Shown piece by piece: positions 45,344 through 55,067 of a DNA stretch of 64,000 nucleotides. Both the position numbers and the translations under genes were made by a program. Every line of letters begins with the position of its first letter. Positions within the stretch are counted from its first letter, which is position 1. Source of the stretch: Sutterella sp. (GTDB lineage: Bacteria; Pseudomonadota; Gammaproteobacteria; Burkholderiales; Burkholderiaceae_F); NCBI GenBank assembly GCA_020025965.1, contig JAHHRG010000002.1, positions 14,880-78,879 of the forward strand, given 5' to 3'. The notes under the pieces are model-generated. The model searched no databases and had not been told where the DNA came from. It saw nothing but the letters and a program-made list of their open reading frames with translations.

Positions 45344-46684
45344 TTATTTGGTTGTGGACGTTTCTTCGAACTTTTCAGCGGGATGGAGAACAGGCTTGTC
45401 GGTATTTCTTGTCACGAAAATCTGGTCGATGCGGTTGTTGTCGACGTCTATGACCTCGAATGTATAGCCAGCCCAGACAACCTTGTCGGTACGCTTCGGA
45501 ATCTTGCGAAGCATGTACATCATGAAGCCAGCGACAGTTTCATAAGTGGAATCTTCGGGAAATTCATCAATGTCGAGTGCATGTTCGAGGTCGTCAATCG
45601 GGGTCGAACCATCGACAAGCCAGTTGCCATCTTCACGTTCAATGATTTGCAATTCGTCTTCGGTAATGACGAGTTCGCCCATGACGGTACTCATTACGTC
45701 GTTGAGTGTAATGACGCCCACGACCATAGCGTATTCGTTGATGATGACGGCAAAGTCGTCACGTGAACGCTGGAAGACGTCGAGCACTTCCGAGAGCGTG
45801 AGGCTGTCGGGAATGAAAGGGCAACTCTGAACAAGGCCAGGTTCCTTGAAGGAAATGGGCTTGTTGTTGAGAATCTGGCGAAGAATTTGCATGGAGTCGA
45901 CATACCCGATGATATGGTCCAAATCCTTGTCGCAGATAAGAAAACGATTGTAGGGAATGCTACTGATTTTGGAACGAACCGTCTCTTCGGAATCGTCGAG
46001 CGTGAAGTAAATGATGTTTTCACGTGGGGTCATGGCCGAAGGCACTAAGCGGCTTTCCAAGTCGAAGACGTTTTGAATAACGGCTTCTTCCTGCGGAGCA
46101 ATGACGCCAGCGGCTGTACCCGCACCGACGCTCGCGAGAATGTCTTCGGAGGTAATTGTGTCCTGACGCTTCGTCGGAAAGCCCATTGAGCGCATCAATG
46201 CGTCGGATAGGTGTTCAAGCACGAAGACGAAGGGCCGAAGGCACTTGATGATGACATACATCGGGCGCACGACGCTCATTGCGGCAGATTCTGGACGGGC
46301 TACGGCCAGGCGCTTCGGAAGAAGATCCGCGAAGATCACGAACAGCGTGGTAGCAAGCGTAAAGGAAAGGATAAAGCCAACCTGATTGAGAATGTCTGGC
46401 GGTAAAAATTTACTAAGCAACCAGAGGAAAAAGGGAGAAAAGGCGGCATCGCCGACCACACCACCTAAAAGGGCTAAAGCGTTGGTGCCGATCTGAATGG
46501 CTGAAAAGAATTGGCCGGGGTGTTCTTGTAGATCGAGAACGAGTTTAGCTCGACGATCGCCTTCTTCGGCGATAGCTTGCAGACGTGAGCGTCGTGCGGA
46601 GGCGAGAGAAATCTCGGCGCAACTCAAAAAAGCGCTGACAAAAAGAAGGCAAAAGAGTGCGAAGAGCTGTGTGTAGGCGGACAT
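45344..46684 (-). CDS. CNNM/CBS/CorC-domain membrane transporter (hemolysin-family)
   Basis: A 446-residue protein with an N-terminal DUF21/CNNM membrane domain (AYTQLFALFCLLFVSAFLSCAEISLASARRSRLQ in outline, four hydrophobic segments), a pair of CBS domains (about 205-330: SAMTPRENIIYF and VIINEYAMVVGVITLNDVMSTVMGEL) and a CorC_HlyC domain (about 345-430). Members are linked to Mg2+ or Co2+ efflux. The ATG at 46684 places the membrane domain at the N terminus; there is no clear Shine-Dalgarno. It is divergent from the amino-acid transporter genes. Confidence 0.88.
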   Translation of the reverse strand: MSAYTQLFALFCLLFVSAFLSCAEISLASARRSRLQAIAEEGDRRAKLVLDLQEHPGQFFSAIQIGTNALALLGGVVGDAAFSPFFLWLLSKFLPPDILNQVGFILSFTLATTLFVIFADLLPKRLAVARPESAAMSVVRPMYVIIKCLRPFVFVLEHLSDALMRSMGFPTKRQDTITSEDILASVGAGTAAGVIAPQEEAVIQNVFDLESRLVPSAMTPRENIIYFTLDDSEETVRSKISSIPYNRFLICDKDLDHIIGYVDSMQILRQILNNKPISFKEPGLVQSCPFIPDSLTLSEVLDVFQRSRDDFAVIINEYAMVVGVITLNDVMSTVMGELVITEDELQIIEREDGNWLVDGSTPIDDLEHALDIDEFPEDSTYETVAGFMMYMLRKIPKRTDKVVWAGYTFEVIDVDNNRIDQIFVTRNTDKPVLHPAEKFEETSTTK

Positions 46685-46773
46685 AAAAACGATTTGCGAC
46701 GTGAGGAACTTTTGATTGTAACACTCTGAAATCATTAAGCTTATGTTTTCTGAGGATTTTTGTCATTCTCATC

Positions 46774-46802
46774 TTGTTATCTAGGTAATTAGTCGATAAG
46801 AA
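46774..46802 (+). promoter_or_regulatory. Possible sigma-70 promoter for aapJ (distal)
   Basis: TTGTTA at 46774-46779 and TAAGAA at 46797-46802 with a 17-base spacer, in the 280-base region upstream of aapJ. Confidence 0.3.
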
Positions 46803-46803
46803 T

Positions 46804-46832
46804 TTGTCACAGCCGTAGTATTCATTCATAAA
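46804..46832 (+). promoter_or_regulatory. Possible sigma-70 promoter for aapJ (proximal)
   Basis: TTGTCA at 46804-46809 and CATAAA at 46827-46832 with a 17-base spacer, 133 bases before the aapJ start. Confidence 0.4.
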
Positions 46833-46964
46833 ATCGCCGAGAATCTTGTGCAATCATTAAACTTCGAAACTAAGCTAAAGAACGAATCGACTTTTTCCGA
46901 CTGCGGTCGCTACGGTCGAGGCGTCCAGCACTCAGACATCATGAATCTAATCAGAGGAAAGAAT

Positions 46965-47987
46965 ATGAAGAAGACGATGCTCAGCGCGCTTGCATTGATT
47001 GTTGCTGGCTCTGTGACTCTTCCAGCTATGGCCGGTGATACGCTGGATGCGGTTAAAAAACGCGGGCATGTGCTTTGCGGTGTCAATACGTCCGCCCCAG
47101 GATTTTCCAGCGCCGACAGCGAAGGCAATTGGAAGGGGCTTGACGTTAATACTTGTCGCGCTGTGGCAGCTGCCGTTTTGGGCGATGCGGATAAGGTGAA
47201 GTATGTTCCGCTCAGCTCTTCTCAGCGCTTTACAGCCCTGCAGGCTCGCGAGATAGATATTCTTTCCCGCAATACGACCTGGACGATGACGCGTGACGCT
47301 AGCCAGGGTGCCGTGTTCGTGGCCGTTTCCTACTATGACGGTCAAGGCTTTATCGTGCCGAAGGAGTTTGGTATAAAGAGTGCCAAGGAACTTGACGGAG
47401 CAACGGTTTGCGTGCAGTCTGGTACGTCGAGCGAAAAGACTCTGGCTGACTACTTCAAGACTAATAAGATGAAGTATCAGACCGTTGTGCTTGATACGAC
47501 CGAAGCTACGCAAGCAGCTTTCCTTTCTGGTCGTTGCCAAGTGTACACAACCGATATGTCCGACTTAGCTGGTATGCGTACGCTCGCTCAGGATCCGTCC
47601 AAGTATGAAATTCTTCCCGAACTGATCTCCAAGGAACCTCTCGGCCCGGCTGTTGCCCGTGGTGACGATGAATGGTTTCAGATTGTTCGCTGGTCGTTCT
47701 ATACCACGGTCGAAGCCGAAGAACTCGGCGTGACGAAGGCCAATGTTGACGAACTGCGCAAGACGAGTACAGATCCCAATGTTCAGCGTCTTTTGGGGGT
47801 CAATGAAGACATGGGCAAACTGATCGGCCTTGACAAAGATTGGTCTTACCGTATCATCAAGCAAGTTGGTAATTATGGTGAATCTTGGACCGCTTATTTC
47901 GGTCCTGAAACGGCTCTGAATCTCCCGCGTGGTCTCAATCGTCTTTGGACCGACGGCGGCTTGATGTATGCTCAGCCGATTCGCTAA
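46965..47987 (+). CDS. aapJ: Polar amino-acid ABC transporter substrate-binding protein
   Basis: A periplasmic binding protein of 340 residues: signal peptide MKKTMLSALALIVAGSVTLPAMA, then GDTLDAVKKRGHVLCGVNTSAPGFSSAD, TCRAVAAAVLGD near 68, LSRNTTWTMTRD near 103 and VCVQSGTSSEKT near 146. This is the AapJ/YhdW type for glutamate, glutamine, aspartate and other L-amino acids. AGAGGA lies before the ATG at 46965. An open frame from 46848 upstream carries no signal peptide. It is the first gene of aapJ-aapQ-aapM. Confidence 0.92.
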   Translation: MKKTMLSALALIVAGSVTLPAMAGDTLDAVKKRGHVLCGVNTSAPGFSSADSEGNWKGLDVNTCRAVAAAVLGDADKVKYVPLSSSQRFTALQAREIDILSRNTTWTMTRDASQGAVFVAVSYYDGQGFIVPKEFGIKSAKELDGATVCVQSGTSSEKTLADYFKTNKMKYQTVVLDTTEATQAAFLSGRCQVYTTDMSDLAGMRTLAQDPSKYEILPELISKEPLGPAVARGDDEWFQIVRWSFYTTVEAEELGVTKANVDELRKTSTDPNVQRLLGVNEDMGKLIGLDKDWSYRIIKQVGNYGESWTAYFGPETALNLPRGLNRLWTDGGLMYAQPIR

Positions 47988-48005
47988 TTTAGATACTCTC
48001 AATAG

Positions 48006-49235
48006 ATGAGCAAAAAGCCCCAAGGCTCTGCCAAGGGGCTTTTGCTGTTACTGAAAAACATGTTTTCATCCCAATTCTTCGGCAATATCGGTGACGAGGC
48101 ATGGCAGGTCCGTGAACGCGCACGCAAGCGTCGGGAACGAACCATCCAAGCTATGTTAGTGCTTCTTTTGGTGGCATTGGTCGCCGCTGCGGCGATGAAC
48201 ATTACCGAGAACCTCGAAGCTCGCAATATCCACAGCGGGTTTGCCTTCCTCTTTGAGCCAGCTGGTTTTGATATCGGCGAAGCGCTTATTCCCTTTACCA
48301 GCACGGACCATATGCTTCGTGCATTCTTGGTTGGTGTGCTCAACACAGTTAAGGTTTCGCTGATTTCCATTGTCGGTGCGACGGTACTTGGTGTGATAGT
48401 CGGCATGATGCGCCTTTCTCGTCACCCAATGCTTCGATTTCTTGGTATGGCCCACGTTGAGGCCTACCGCAACGTACCGCTCCTAGTGCTCCTTCTGATG
48501 CTTTATCTTGTGGTGACCGAACTTCTACCGAGCGGTCGCGAAGCTTTGCATATCGGGGATTGGGTTTTCCTTTCCAAGGCAGGATTGCAGTTCGCACATC
48601 CCACTATAGGAATAGCCGCATTAGGTATTTCAGCTGTGACTGGGGTGATCGCAGCCGTTATTACTCGTGTGGCCGTTGCCAAGACATCAACGGGCCTTAT
48701 TGCGAATTGTTGGGCGATTTTCGCCTTCGCGGGAGTAGTTATTCTTTCTTGGATTCTTTGCGGCGTTGTTGGCGGCTGGGACCATCCGGTAGCGACACGC
48801 TTCGCACTTCGGGGCGGGGCACAAATCTCTCCTGAATTCCTCACGATCTGTTTGGGGCTGACTCTTTTTACATCAGCGGCCATTGCCGAAATAGTTCGAG
48901 CCGGGATTCTTGCCGTGAAACCCGCTCAATGGGATGCGGGTTTGGCTTTGGGGCTGAGTTCTGGCGAGACCTTTAGCTACGTGATTTTCCCGCAGTCAAT
49001 GCGTCTTGCAATTCCACCGCTCGCGAGCCAGTATATGAATCTTACGAAGAATTCGTCTTTGGCCGTCATGGTCGGTTATCCAGACCTTGTAAGCGTGGCG
49101 AATACGGCTATCAACGTGAGTGCCCAAGCACTCGAAGTTATCTGCATCATCATGTCGGTCTATCTCAGTTTGAACCTTGTAACTGCCCTTCTGATGAATT
49201 CGCTTAATCGCCGCGTGATGCGAGCACCGCAATAA
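48006..49235 (+). CDS. aapQ: Polar amino-acid ABC transporter permease AapQ-type
   Basis: An inner-membrane permease. The longest reading is 409 residues, but its first codons are the arm of the hairpin at 48009-48046, so the ATG at 48060 (MFSSQFFGNIGDEAWQVRERARKRRERTI...) is a likely alternative. It has N-terminal segment(s), a large insert after the second segment, and the transport domain FLVGVLNTVKVSLISIVGATVLGVIVGMMRLS in outline with the EAYRNVPLLVLLLM coupling region. The EAA-type motif is ALGLSSGETFSYVIFPQSMRLAIPPLASQ near 322. The AapQ size and insert are typical. Confidence 0.9.
   Translation: MSKKPQGSAKGLLLLLKNMFSSQFFGNIGDEAWQVRERARKRRERTIQAMLVLLLVALVAAAAMNITENLEARNIHSGFAFLFEPAGFDIGEALIPFTSTDHMLRAFLVGVLNTVKVSLISIVGATVLGVIVGMMRLSRHPMLRFLGMAHVEAYRNVPLLVLLLMLYLVVTELLPSGREALHIGDWVFLSKAGLQFAHPTIGIAALGISAVTGVIAAVITRVAVAKTSTGLIANCWAIFAFAGVVILSWILCGVVGGWDHPVATRFALRGGAQISPEFLTICLGLTLFTSAAIAEIVRAGILAVKPAQWDAGLALGLSSGETFSYVIFPQSMRLAIPPLASQYMNLTKNSSLAVMVGYPDLVSVANTAINVSAQALEVICIIMSVYLSLNLVTALLMNSLNRRVMRAPQ
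48009..48046 (+). terminator. Intercistronic attenuator-like hairpin between aapJ and aapQ
   Basis: AGCAAAAAGCCCC pairs with GGGGCTTTTGCT around a 13-nt loop that can itself fold (GGC/GCC), 21 bases after the aapJ stop. Such hairpins after a binding-protein gene usually protect or overproduce the first cistron relative to the permease genes. It covers codons 2-14 of the longer aapQ reading. Confidence 0.7.
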
Positions 49236-49244
49236 GGAGAGGTC

Positions 49245-50345
49245 ATGAATCGAGTTTCCGACATGTCCTACAGCGGTACCTTCATGAGCCGTATCAAGGC
49301 CAAATATTTTTATTCGCCTTTGGCGAGTGCACTGACGGCAGTGGTCGGCATCGTTGTACTGCTGGTCCTTTGGAAAGCCGTTTCTTGGGGGCTCTTGAGT
49401 GCAGTGTGGCTACCCGACGCGAACGTATGCCGTGAGACGGACGGGGCTTGCTGGGGCTTTGTCGCCGAAAAGTGGCGTCTTATTTTGTTCGGACGTTACC
49501 CCTACGATTTGCAGTGGCGGCCTGCGCTTTCGATGGGTATTGTTTTGGTCTTACTCGTTGTAAGCGCAGTCCCGATGATGTGGCACGGCGTCTGGGCCAA
49601 ACGTCTCTTGACGAGTTGGTGCGTAGGCATCGTTGCTTTCTTCGTTTTGATGCTAGGTGGAATTTTCGGTCTGGAGTCCATTTCTACAGATATGTGGGGT
49701 GGTTTGCCGCTGACGGTTGTTCTGACTCTTGTCGGGATGACAGCTTCAGTGCCGCTCGGGATTCTCCTTGCACTTGGCCGACGCAGCAAGATGCCAATCG
49801 TATCGGCAGTCTCTGCGGGCTATATCGAATTGGTGCGCGGCGTGCCGCTCATTACCGTACTCTTTGTTGCAGCCTTTATTTTTCCGCTGTTGATACCAGA
49901 AGGGATTCGTATTGATCCTTTCTGGCGTGTTGCAACGGGGATTGTGCTTTTCCAGGCTGCGTATATGGCCGAAACTGTTCGTGGTGGCTTACAGACGATT
50001 CCTCAGGGACAGTTTGACGCGGCTGCGTCTCTCGGCTTAACGAAAGTACAGATGTATCGCGGCGTGATCCTGCCGCAGGCTCTCGTTGCCATTATTCCGG
50101 CTTTTGTTAATAGTCTCCTATCGTGCTTTATGGATACATCTCTTGTGACCGTTGTTTCAATGTACGACTTGACGGGGAGTCTACGATTAGCCCTCGGGGA
50201 TGCCTTCTGGCGACAATTCTTCCTCGAAGGGTATATCTTTATCGCACTCATTTATTTCGTTTTCAGTTTCATTATTTCCCGATATAGCCTTTGGTTGGAA
50301 AAATATCTAACCGGCAACAAAGATCGAGGACATGCAATATCCTGA
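49245..50345 (+). CDS. aapM: Polar amino-acid ABC transporter permease AapM-type
   Basis: The second permease, 366 residues. AAGGAGAGG precedes the ATG. N-terminal membrane segment VVGIVVLLVLWKAVSWGLL, hydrophilic insert with LPDANVCRETDGACWGFVAEKW near 60-85, then transport domain with GYIELVRGVPLITVLFVA near 192 and the EAA loop AAASLGLTKVQMYRGVILPQALVAIIPAFVNSLLS in outline. It forms the AapQM channel. The ATPase aapP, normally next, is not here; the following gene is an SRPBCC-like protein. Confidence 0.92.
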   Translation: MNRVSDMSYSGTFMSRIKAKYFYSPLASALTAVVGIVVLLVLWKAVSWGLLSAVWLPDANVCRETDGACWGFVAEKWRLILFGRYPYDLQWRPALSMGIVLVLLVVSAVPMMWHGVWAKRLLTSWCVGIVAFFVLMLGGIFGLESISTDMWGGLPLTVVLTLVGMTASVPLGILLALGRRSKMPIVSAVSAGYIELVRGVPLITVLFVAAFIFPLLIPEGIRIDPFWRVATGIVLFQAAYMAETVRGGLQTIPQGQFDAAASLGLTKVQMYRGVILPQALVAIIPAFVNSLLSCFMDTSLVTVVSMYDLTGSLRLALGDAFWRQFFLEGYIFIALIYFVFSFIISRYSLWLEKYLTGNKDRGHAIS

Positions 50346-50358
50346 GGAAGTTAAGACA

Positions 50359-50817
50359 ATGGTCAAATTTCACGAACATATCGTTCGCATCGGTGCCATC
50401 GGTTTTACCCGCGACATGCTGTGGCGCGGTCTTGAAGAATCTGTTCGCCATCCGGAAAAGTTCATCGAGCATATGGAATCGTCTTCGATTCTTTCCGAAG
50501 AAGAAAAGGACGACGGTCTTCATCTTTTCCGTAAGATTGATTTTGGTGCCGCCGTCTTTCACGATGAAGTCGTTCTGAAGGCGAAGGAAACCATCCGTAC
50601 GATTGTCAAGGCTGGAGAAAACTGGCCTGCGTCAGTCTTTACGATCAAGATTGAGGAACCCGAAGATGGTCAGCTTTTTGTTCGTTTCGTCTATGAAGAA
50701 GCTCGAAGCGAAGCTCCGCAGCATCCGATGATGCTTCAGGTCCGTCGTCAGGCCTACGAAGTCAAAGACCAGCATCTCATCGAAGCGATCCAGGAATTGC
50801 CAGCGGTTTACCAGTAA
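50359..50817 (+). CDS. DUF1857 / SRPBCC-like protein
   Basis: A 152-residue protein beginning MVKFHEHIVRIGAIGFTRDMLWRGLEESVRHPEKF, resembling DUF1857 (AtaL-like, SRPBCC fold), a family often linked to polyketide or unknown binding functions. GAGGAAG at 50344-50350 supports the ATG at 50359. An ATG at 50332, inside aapM, is also possible. It is soluble, acidic and without signal peptide. It occupies the place of the missing aapP and shares the aap transcript by spacing. The family assignment is by eye and moderate. Confidence 0.6.
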   Translation: MVKFHEHIVRIGAIGFTRDMLWRGLEESVRHPEKFIEHMESSSILSEEEKDDGLHLFRKIDFGAAVFHDEVVLKAKETIRTIVKAGENWPASVFTIKIEEPEDGQLFVRFVYEEARSEAPQHPMMLQVRRQAYEVKDQHLIEAIQELPAVYQ

Positions 50818-50910
50818 TTCGTCGATGGCATTCTCATGCGAGAACTTCGAAAGGTGTCCATTTCGTGAGGTGAGTGGATGCCTTCTTTGTCTTATCCGGA
50901 AGTCAAAAAT

Positions 50911-53211
50911 ATGGAAAACTCCCGCCAAGAAGAACGAATCTTTGTAGCGATTGCTGCCGAAATCGGTGCTCAGCCGCATCAAGTGGCTGCTGCAGTCAGC
51001 TTGCTCGACGAGGGCAATACTGTTCCGTTTATTGCCCGTTACCGTAAAGAAGTAACGGGCAGTCTCGACGATACGCAGTTGCGTACGCTTGAAGTTCGGT
51101 TAGCCTACCTTCGTGAAATGGAAGATCGTCGCGAAGCGATTCTCACCAACATTCGCGAACTTGGGAAACTCACTGACGTTCTCGAAGCGCAGATCAACGA
51201 AGCTGAAACGAAGCAACGTCTCGAAGACCTCTATTTGCCTTATCGTCCAAAGCGTCGTACGCGTGCCGCCATTGCTCGAGAAGCGGGGCTCGAGCCACTT
51301 GCTCACATGCTCTTTAAGGATCCGATGTTGGATCCCGAAACGGAAGCTGTGGCTTTCGTAAATGAAAAAAAGAGTGTTGCAGACGTTAAGAGCGCCCTAG
51401 ATGGGGCTCGTAATATTCTCGCCGAAGAAATTAGCGAATCTTCCGATTTGCTCGAATCGCTACGCAACTGGCTCTGGCGTGAAGGTCGCATCGTAAGCCA
51501 TGTGGTCGAAGGAAAGGAAGAAGAGGGAGCAAAATTCCGCGATTACTTCGAGTATGAAGAACCCATTTCTCACATGCCATCACACCGTGCGCTCGCTGTT
51601 TTTCGTGGCAGAGCCGAAGGTGTGCTCACTTTGACACTCGAAGCACTTGATGAAAGTGCTGAACTTCCCGAAGAGCGTATTGCTGCCTTCATGCACGTGG
51701 GGCTCGGTACTCGTCCTGCCGATGCCTGGCTTATGCAATGTTGTCGCTGGGCTTGGCGTGTGAAGCTATCTTCGGCCCTCGAAACAGATATTTTTGAAAA
51801 GCTTCGAGATGCGAGTGAAACGGCCGCGATCGATGTTTTTGGTAACAATTTACGAGATCTACTACTCGCTTCTCCAGCCGGTCACAAAAGTGTGATAGGT
51901 CTTGATCCAGGTATTCGTACGGGGGTGAAGCTCGCTGTCATTGACCGTACCGGTAAGGTGCTTGATACGGGGGTGATTATGCCGTTTCGTTCCGGTCAAG
52001 GTCACGACGGTTACGAACGAGCCATTATTAAGCTAGCAGACCTAATCAAGCGCTATCGCGTTGAACTCGCTTCTATTGGCAACGGGACGGCGAGCCGTGA
52101 AACAGTGGCGCTCGTCGAATATCTGCAAAAGCGTTATCCTGATTTGCGTTTTACCAAGGTGGTGGTGAGTGAAGCAGGTGCTTCTGTTTACTCCGCTTCT
52201 GAATTGGCCGCGCGAGAATTTCCTGATATGGACGTGAGTTACCGAGGTGCAGTCTCGATTGCTCGTCGTCTTCAAGATCCGCTCGCTGAACTAGTGAAGA
52301 TTGATCCGAAGGCGATCGGTGTTGGCCAGTATCAGCATGATGTCAATCAGGTTCATTTGATGCAGCGACTTGATGCTGTGGTGGAAGACTGTGTGAACGC
52401 AGTTGGCGTTGACGTCAATACTGCGAGTGCCGCATTACTTTCCCGTGTGGCTGGCCTGACACCGTCTCGTGCTGACGCGATCGTGAGTTTTCGTGATACC
52501 AATGGTGCCTTTGAAAACCGCAAGTCGCTTCTTAAGGTTCCCCGATTGGGGGCTAAGACTTTCGAGCAGGCCGCTGGCTTCTTACGTATTCCTGGTGGTA
52601 AGGATCCGCTTGATGCTTCTGCTGTCCACCCTGAAGCCTATCCGGTCGTACGTCGAATCGTCGAAAAGACAGGGCTGAGCGTCGAGCAGCTCATAGGAAA
52701 TAAAAACGTGCTCCGCCAATTGCAGGCTCGTGACTTCACGGACGATCAATTTGGTCTTCCGACGGTCAAAGACATTTTTAAAGAATTGGAAAAGCCGGGG
52801 CGCGACCCGCGTCCAGAATTCAAGACGGCGACCTTTGCTGAAAATGTGCATGAATTGACTGATCTTGAACCCGGTATGGAACTTGAAGGTGTCGTGACGA
52901 ACGTGGCAGCTTTCGGTGCCTTCATCGATGTGGGGGTACATCAAGACGGTCTGGTGCATATTTCGCATCTTGCTGATCGTCGAGTTGATGATCCGCGCAA
53001 GATTGTCAAGGTGGGCGATATCGTAAAGGTGAAGGTTCTAGAGGTGGATGTTGTTCGCAAGCGTATTTCACTATCGATGCGAAGCGGCAACGCTCGTTCG
53101 AATTTGCGTCTGGCTGGGAATCGTGACAACCGCAAGCGCTCTTCCGATAGAAACGATCGCTCGACGGGAATGAGCGTGATGGCCAATGCTTTCGCGAAAC
53201 TTCGTCGCTAA
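50911..53211 (+). CDS. tex: RNA-binding transcription accessory protein Tex
   Basis: A 766-residue cytoplasmic nucleic-acid-binding protein. It has an N-terminal Tex domain ([30 protein letters not shown] near 24-53), a YqgF/RuvC-like domain ([16 protein letters not shown] near 330), helix-hairpin-helix repeats ([34 protein letters not shown] near 540) and an S1 RNA-binding domain ([31 protein letters not shown] near 655). I took the ATG at 50911 ([11 protein letters not shown]) because it matches the family N terminus, but the ATG at 50878, with GAGGTGAG upstream, is equally possible (777 residues). Confidence 0.92.
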   Translation: MENSRQEERIFVAIAAEIGAQPHQVAAAVSLLDEGNTVPFIARYRKEVTGSLDDTQLRTLEVRLAYLREMEDRREAILTNIRELGKLTDVLEAQINEAETKQRLEDLYLPYRPKRRTRAAIAREAGLEPLAHMLFKDPMLDPETEAVAFVNEKKSVADVKSALDGARNILAEEISESSDLLESLRNWLWREGRIVSHVVEGKEEEGAKFRDYFEYEEPISHMPSHRALAVFRGRAEGVLTLTLEALDESAELPEERIAAFMHVGLGTRPADAWLMQCCRWAWRVKLSSALETDIFEKLRDASETAAIDVFGNNLRDLLLASPAGHKSVIGLDPGIRTGVKLAVIDRTGKVLDTGVIMPFRSGQGHDGYERAIIKLADLIKRYRVELASIGNGTASRETVALVEYLQKRYPDLRFTKVVVSEAGASVYSASELAAREFPDMDVSYRGAVSIARRLQDPLAELVKIDPKAIGVGQYQHDVNQVHLMQRLDAVVEDCVNAVGVDVNTASAALLSRVAGLTPSRADAIVSFRDTNGAFENRKSLLKVPRLGAKTFEQAAGFLRIPGGKDPLDASAVHPEAYPVVRRIVEKTGLSVEQLIGNKNVLRQLQARDFTDDQFGLPTVKDIFKELEKPGRDPRPEFKTATFAENVHELTDLEPGMELEGVVTNVAAFGAFIDVGVHQDGLVHISHLADRRVDDPRKIVKVGDIVKVKVLEVDVVRKRISLSMRSGNARSNLRLAGNRDNRKRSSDRNDRSTGMSVMANAFAKLRR

Positions 53212-53300
53212 AATCCGAGGAAAGCGGGGGATACTGTAAGTTTTCCCCCCTTCTCATCAAGTACTTGAGTGTTTCGTCTGATAAAATCAAACGATTTTCC

Positions 53301-53327
53301 GGCAGTCGACGACTGCCTTTCTTTTTT
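53301..53327 (+). terminator. Terminator hairpin between tex and prfC
   Basis: GGCAGTC / GACTGCC with a GAC loop followed by TTTCTTTTTT, 90 bases after tex and 28 bases before the prfC start. Confidence 0.65.
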
Positions 53328-53354
53328 ACGTATCAGCAGAGAGTTATCTCGAAG

Positions 53355-54959
53355 ATGACGAGTCCCAATCCTGCATTGGTTCGCGACGTTGAAGATCGTC
53401 GTACCTTTGCCATCATTTCTCACCCTGACGCCGGTAAAACGACGCTCACGGAAAAATTGCTTTTGTTCGGTGGCGCCATTCAGATGGCCGGTGCTGTTAA
53501 GGGGCGCAAGGCCAATCGCCATGCCACTTCTGACTGGATGGAAGTTGAAAAGCAGCGCGGTATCTCGGTGACAAGTTCCGTGATGCAGTTCAAGTACAAA
53601 GATCATGTCATCAACCTGCTCGACACGCCGGGTCACGAAGACTTCTCTGAAGATACGTACCGCGTGTTGACGGCCGTTGACGCGGCTGTGATGGTGATTG
53701 ATGCCGCTAAGGGCGTAGAAGCTCAGACGATCAAGCTGCTTGAAGTCTGCCGCATGCGAAATACGCCAATCATAACTTTTATTAACAAGCTTGACCGTGA
53801 AGTTCAAGATCCGCTTGATGTTTTGGGGGAAATCGAAAACGTACTGAAATTGCAGTGCGTGCCGATTACTTGGCCGATCGGGATGGGCAAGACCTTCCGT
53901 GGCGTCTTTAACCTGATGAAGGATCGTCTTGTTCGTTTTACGGCAGGTCAGGAACGCCTGACTAAAGATGTCGAAGAAATTCAGGGTCTTGACAACCCCG
54001 AACTCGACCGTCTTTTCCCGATGGAAATGCCTTACGTTCGCGAATCAATCGAACTTGTTCAGGGTGCGACCGAGCCGTTTGATATCGAACAGTTTTTGGC
54101 CGGTAAGCAGAGCCCCGTCTTCTTTGGTTCCGGTGTCAACAACTTCGGTGTTCAGGATGTTCTGAATGCGCTCGTTGACTGGGCTCCGTCTCCCAAGCCC
54201 CGTGATGCAGGTTCTCGCATGGTCGAACCAACGGAATCTCCCTTTACCGGTTTCGTTTTCAAGATTCAGGCCAATATGGACCCGCGTCACCGCGACCGTA
54301 TTGCTTTCTTCCGCGTTTGCTCTGGCCGTTATACTCCGAGTATGAAGGTCTATCACACTCGTGAAGGACGAGACATGAAGATTGCTAATGCGTTGACCTT
54401 TATGGCTCAAGACCGCGTATTGATGAGCGATGCTGTTGCTGGCGACATTATCGGTATTTACAACCACGGTCAGCTTCATATCGGAGATACGCTCACAGAA
54501 GGCGAAAAAATTGGCTTCACCGGTATTCCGAACTTCGCACCTGAACTCTTCCGATCCGCCCGAAGCAAGGACCCATTTAAGGCGAAGCAGCTCCAGAAGG
54601 GGTTGCAGGAATTGGGCGAAGAAGGGGCTATTCAGGTGTTCACTGGCGAATTTGGCAACATCATGCTAGGTGCTGTCGGTCAGCTCCAGTTCGAAATCGT
54701 TGCACAGCGTCTGGCGACCGAATATAAGGTCGATGCCATTTACGAATCAACCGAAGTCTCGACTGCTCGCTGGCTGTCTTTCCCAGATGAACAGACAAAA
54801 AAGGACTTTATGCGTGAACAGGAAGCCCGTCTTGCGACGGACGTCAACGGCAATATCTGCTACCTAGCTACCTCGATTTACAACCTCGAGACTACCCAGA
54901 AGCATTGGCCTGACGTCGTTTTCCATACAACTCGCGAAATGAGCCAGCGTTTCGAGTAA
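53355..54959 (+). CDS. prfC: Peptide chain release factor 3
   Basis: GTPase that removes RF1/RF2 from the ribosome after termination. 534 residues from the ATG at 53355 (MTSPNPALVRDVEDRRTFAIISHPDAGKTTL). GTPase motifs are HPDAGKTT (P loop), GISVTSS (switch), DTPGHEDFSEDT and NKLD. Domains II and III follow (GFVFKIQANMDPRHRDRIAF near 298). The 30 extra codons upstream have no similarity. It is followed by a bidirectional terminator. Confidence 0.94.
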   Translation: MTSPNPALVRDVEDRRTFAIISHPDAGKTTLTEKLLLFGGAIQMAGAVKGRKANRHATSDWMEVEKQRGISVTSSVMQFKYKDHVINLLDTPGHEDFSEDTYRVLTAVDAAVMVIDAAKGVEAQTIKLLEVCRMRNTPIITFINKLDREVQDPLDVLGEIENVLKLQCVPITWPIGMGKTFRGVFNLMKDRLVRFTAGQERLTKDVEEIQGLDNPELDRLFPMEMPYVRESIELVQGATEPFDIEQFLAGKQSPVFFGSGVNNFGVQDVLNALVDWAPSPKPRDAGSRMVEPTESPFTGFVFKIQANMDPRHRDRIAFFRVCSGRYTPSMKVYHTREGRDMKIANALTFMAQDRVLMSDAVAGDIIGIYNHGQLHIGDTLTEGEKIGFTGIPNFAPELFRSARSKDPFKAKQLQKGLQELGEEGAIQVFTGEFGNIMLGAVGQLQFEIVAQRLATEYKVDAIYESTEVSTARWLSFPDEQTKKDFMREQEARLATDVNGNICYLATSIYNLETTQKHWPDVVFHTTREMSQRFE

Positions 54960-54990
54960 TCGGTTAGACGATTTTCGAAAAGCGCTTCAG

Positions 54991-55047
54991 AAAAAAAAAG
55001 GGGTGTTGATCAAGTCGGAATAATTCCGGCCTGATCAACCCCCTTTT
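54991..55047. terminator. Bidirectional terminator between prfC and hydF
   Basis: A long stem (GGGGTGTTGATCA paired with TGATCAACCCCC, plus an inner CGGAAT/ATTCCGG part) with a nine-A run on the left and a five-T run on the right. It serves the convergent prfC and hydF genes. Confidence 0.92.
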
Positions 55048-55067
55048 TGTCATCAGCATGTGAATGC

